From: Elusimicrobiota bacterium
GTDB lineage: Bacteria; Elusimicrobiota; Elusimicrobia; UBA1565; UBA9628
Length of the DNA: 64,000 nt
Direction of reading: 5' to 3'
Assembly (NCBI GenBank): GCA_016218545.1
Contig: JACRDQ010000030.1
Span: forward strand, 62,001-126,000
Of the stretch, positions 62,290 through 64,000 are shown piece after piece. The stretch's first letter is position 1. The number at the start of each line of letters is the position of its first letter. Made by a program: the position numbers and the translations under genes. The notes under the pieces are model-generated. The model was not told the origin of the DNA, ran no database searches, and saw only the letters and a program-made list of their open reading frames with translations.

Positions 62290-63252
62290 ATGGCATATAG
62301 CATGGCAAGCCCCTTGAAGATCGCCGGGCTGGTGCTCGCCGGCGACATCCGGGCCGCGGCCCGCCTCATGCGGAACCTCGACGACGGAGACCCTGCCGCC
62401 CGCCGCGTGCTCCAAGCCCTCTACGCCAAGTCAGGCCATGCCCATGTGGTGGGCGTGACCGGGCCTCCGGGCTCGGGCAAGTCCACCCTGGTGGACCGCC
62501 TCATCGCGGCCTGCCGCGCCAAGGGGGGCTCCGTGGGCGTGGTGGCCGTGGATCCCACCAGCCCGTTCTCGGGCGGCGCGGTCCTGGGCGACCGCATCCG
62601 CATGCAGCGGCACGCCGGCGACCCCGAGGTCTTCATCCGCTCGCTTGGGACCCGCGGCTCCCTGGGCGGGCTGTCCAGGTCCGTCTTCGACACGGTCACC
62701 GTGCTCGACGCCATGGGCAAGGACCTCGTCCTGGTCGAGACCGCCGGGGTGGGCCAGGACGGGGTCAAGGTCGCGGGTGCCGCCCACACCGTGCTGGTCG
62801 TGCTCTCCCCGGGCATGGGAGACGACATCCAGGCCATCAAGGCCGGGGTCCTGGAGATCGGCGACATCTACGTGGTCAACAAGGCGGACAAGGACGGCGC
62901 AGACACCCTCGAGCGCTCCCTGCGCCTGGGCCTGGAAGGCGCGGCTCCCCGCGACGGCTGGGAGCGGGTCGTGGTCAGGACCGAGGCCCGCTCAGGCAAG
63001 GGGGTCGACGAGCTCTCCGAGACCATCCTCCGCCATCGCAGGCGCCTTGAGTCCGCGGGAGCCTGGGAGCGCCGGTCCGGCGTCTTTCCCAAGGCCGCGT
63101 TCCTCGAACTGGTCGAAGACGGCCTGCGCCGGCGACTGGAAGGGCTCATGCGCAGGCCCGGGCCGTGGAAGAAGCGCGTCAACGACCTGACCGGCCGCCG
63201 TACGGACCCCGGCACTGCTGCGAAGGCCGCGCTCAAGGACCTTCTGGGTTGA
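62290..63252 (+). CDS. meaB: MeaB-family P-loop GTPase (mutase chaperone)
   Basis: 320 residues from the ATG at 62290; a TTG at 62287 and an ATG at 62302 are possible, and no clear ribosome site decides. Motifs are VVGVTGPPGSGKSTLVDRLI (P-loop), VVAVDPTSPFSGGAVLGDRI, ETAGVGQDGVKV (switch) and VVNKADKDGA (NKxD). MeaB guards cobalamin delivery and removes inactivated cofactor from acyl-CoA mutases. Since IcmF already has a fused G-domain, this extra copy may serve another mutase or another corrinoid protein. hgcA starts 22 bases downstream. Confidence 0.94.
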   Translation: MAYSMASPLKIAGLVLAGDIRAAARLMRNLDDGDPAARRVLQALYAKSGHAHVVGVTGPPGSGKSTLVDRLIAACRAKGGSVGVVAVDPTSPFSGGAVLGDRIRMQRHAGDPEVFIRSLGTRGSLGGLSRSVFDTVTVLDAMGKDLVLVETAGVGQDGVKVAGAAHTVLVVLSPGMGDDIQAIKAGVLEIGDIYVVNKADKDGADTLERSLRLGLEGAAPRDGWERVVVRTEARSGKGVDELSETILRHRRRLESAGAWERRSGVFPKAAFLELVEDGLRRRLEGLMRRPGPWKKRVNDLTGRRTDPGTAAKAALKDLLG

Positions 63253-63274
63253 TGGCCTTGCTCCGGGAGCAGCC

Positions 63275-64000
63275 GTGATCGAGCCTGTCCTGACCGCGCC
63301 GCCTCCGACAGGGTGGGACGCCTTGCGCGGCGTCCTTTCCCGGTGGGGCTTGGGCCGGAACCGCTACAGGGTCAAGCCCGGGCTCTACGGCCTGGGCTCG
63401 CCCGGTCCCGACGCTCCGGTCCTGGTCACGGCCAACTACAAGCTCTCCTTCGACGCGGTCCGCCGCGCCATGGCTGGGCGGGACCTTTGGCTCCTCGTGC
63501 TCGACACCGTAGGCATCAATGTCTGGTGCGCGGCAGGCAAAGGCACCTTCGGCACGGACGAGCTGGTCATCCGGGTCAGGAGCGTGGGGCTCGGAGACAA
63601 GGTCCGGCACCGGGTCCTCATCCTTCCCCAGCTCGGGGCCGTGGGCGTGGCCGGCTTCGAGGTCGCCAAGCGCACGGGCTTCAAGGTCGTCTACGGCCCG
63701 GTCCGGGTCGAGGCCCTTCCCGCTTTCCTCGACAGGGGCATGAAGGCCTTGCCGGAGATGCGCAGGGTGGCCTTCCCCCTGTCCGAGAGGCTCATGCTGG
63801 CCCCCTTGGAGTTCCTCCAGGCCCTGCGGTACTTCGCGGTCTTCCTGGGGCTGGCCGCGGTCTGGACCCTGGGCCGGGGAGGCTCGGCCTCCGACCTCGC
63901 TTCCGCGGCCTGGCCGCTCCTGGGCAGCGTGGTGGCCGGGACGGTCGTGGTCCCCGGCCTTCTGCCCTGGGTCCCGTTCCGGTCCTTCGCGCTCAAGGGC
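63275..64000 (+). CDS. hgcA: HgcA, corrinoid protein of mercury methylation (3' end outside window)
   Basis: 242 codons from a GTG with GGGAG seven bases upstream, open to the right edge. It holds the HgcA cap-helix signature NVWCAAGKGTFGTDEL (residues 82-97), with Cys85 as the predicted cobalt ligand (Cys93 in strain ND132, from memory). Around it lie TANYKLSFDAVRRAM, LLVLDTVGI, LPQLGAVGVAGFEVAKRTGF and YGPVRVEALPAFLDRGMKA, all typical of HgcA. Two membrane helices (about 180-196 and 205-230) begin the C-terminal membrane domain. HgcA transfers a methyl group to Hg(II). HgcB, the ferredoxin partner, normally follows and would lie outside. The gene begins with GTG and runs off the end, so simple ORF finding can miss it. 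Confidence 0.93.
   Translation, partial: MIEPVLTAPPPTGWDALRGVLSRWGLGRNRYRVKPGLYGLGSPGPDAPVLVTANYKLSFDAVRRAMAGRDLWLLVLDTVGINVWCAAGKGTFGTDELVIRVRSVGLGDKVRHRVLILPQLGAVGVAGFEVAKRTGFKVVYGPVRVEALPAFLDRGMKALPEMRRVAFPLSERLMLAPLEFLQALRYFAVFLGLAAVWTLGRGGSASDLASAAWPLLGSVVAGTVVVPGLLPWVPFRSFALKG

Noticed and set aside
63252..63278. ATG at 63252 as the start of the gene after meaB
   Set aside because: It reaches a TGA after eight codons; the GTG at 63275 with GGGAG upstream opens the HgcA frame.

Overview
The window is GC-rich bacterial DNA with densely packed genes, many joined by ATGA stop/start overlaps. The host is Gram-negative: it has lpxD, an RND efflux permease and many secreted proteins or lipoproteins. 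A PorV/PorQ-like barrel, a protein with a type IX secretion (T9SS)-type C-terminal domain and a giant peptidase S74 protein with 'VGIGTTSP' repeats fit an uncultured Elusimicrobiota-like genome. That assignment is inferred from gene content, not from a marker gene. I saw no tRNA, rRNA, CRISPR array or insertion sequence.

Layout. 1-6.8 kb: 3' end of an RND permease, a membrane protein, DedA, a LiuC-like crotonase, a DUF6125-like protein and a secreted caspase/Sel1 protein. 6.9-24.0 kb: a chain of a triplicated coiled-coil protein, a histidine kinase, an OmpR-like regulator with a dead receiver, a receiver-only protein and a TPR protein, followed by a PorV-like barrel, a T9SS-domain protein and the 2332-residue S74 protein. 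24.0-31.0 kb (minus strand): acyl-CoA dehydrogenase, EtfB, an EtfA fused to a 4-hydroxybutyryl-CoA-dehydratase-like protein, and a nitroreductase fused in frame to a secreted caspase-like protein. 31.1-33.3 kb: a phosphate acyltransferase-butyrate kinase fusion. 33.3-40.2 kb: a lower-GC accessory stretch with a lipoprotein, a HELTH metallopeptidase, a receptor-like Ser/Thr kinase with periplasmic TPRs and a large envelope protein. 40.3-47.3 kb: acyl-CoA dehydrogenase, crotonase, ComB-like and trypsin-like genes (minus), 3-hydroxyacyl-CoA dehydrogenase and an SCP2-type thiolase. 47.5-49.2 kb: a candidate toxin/immunity pair. 49.4-57.5 kb: a GNAT, a NUDIX-RsmH fusion, a chagasin-like inhibitor, lpxD, several peptidases, a thioesterase and a class II aldolase-like protein. 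57.5-64.0 kb: the fused mutase IcmF, a histidine kinase, MeaB, and the first 242 codons of hgcA, the mercury-methylation corrinoid protein, cut by the window edge.

How it works together. Thiolase, 3-hydroxyacyl-CoA dehydrogenase, crotonases, acyl-CoA dehydrogenases, EtfAB, a 4HBD-like enzyme and Ptb-Buk together make a butyryl/crotonyl-CoA pathway with substrate-level ATP formation. IcmF with MeaB would add B12-dependent acyl-CoA carbon-skeleton rearrangement. hgcA lies 22 bases after meaB, so two corrinoid-dependent functions are neighbours. The strongest observations are hgcA at the right edge, the EtfA-4HBD fusion with an altered predicted Fe-S ligand set, the Ptb-Buk fusion, the candidate toxin/immunity pair, and a run of promoters lying only a few bases upstream of start codons.
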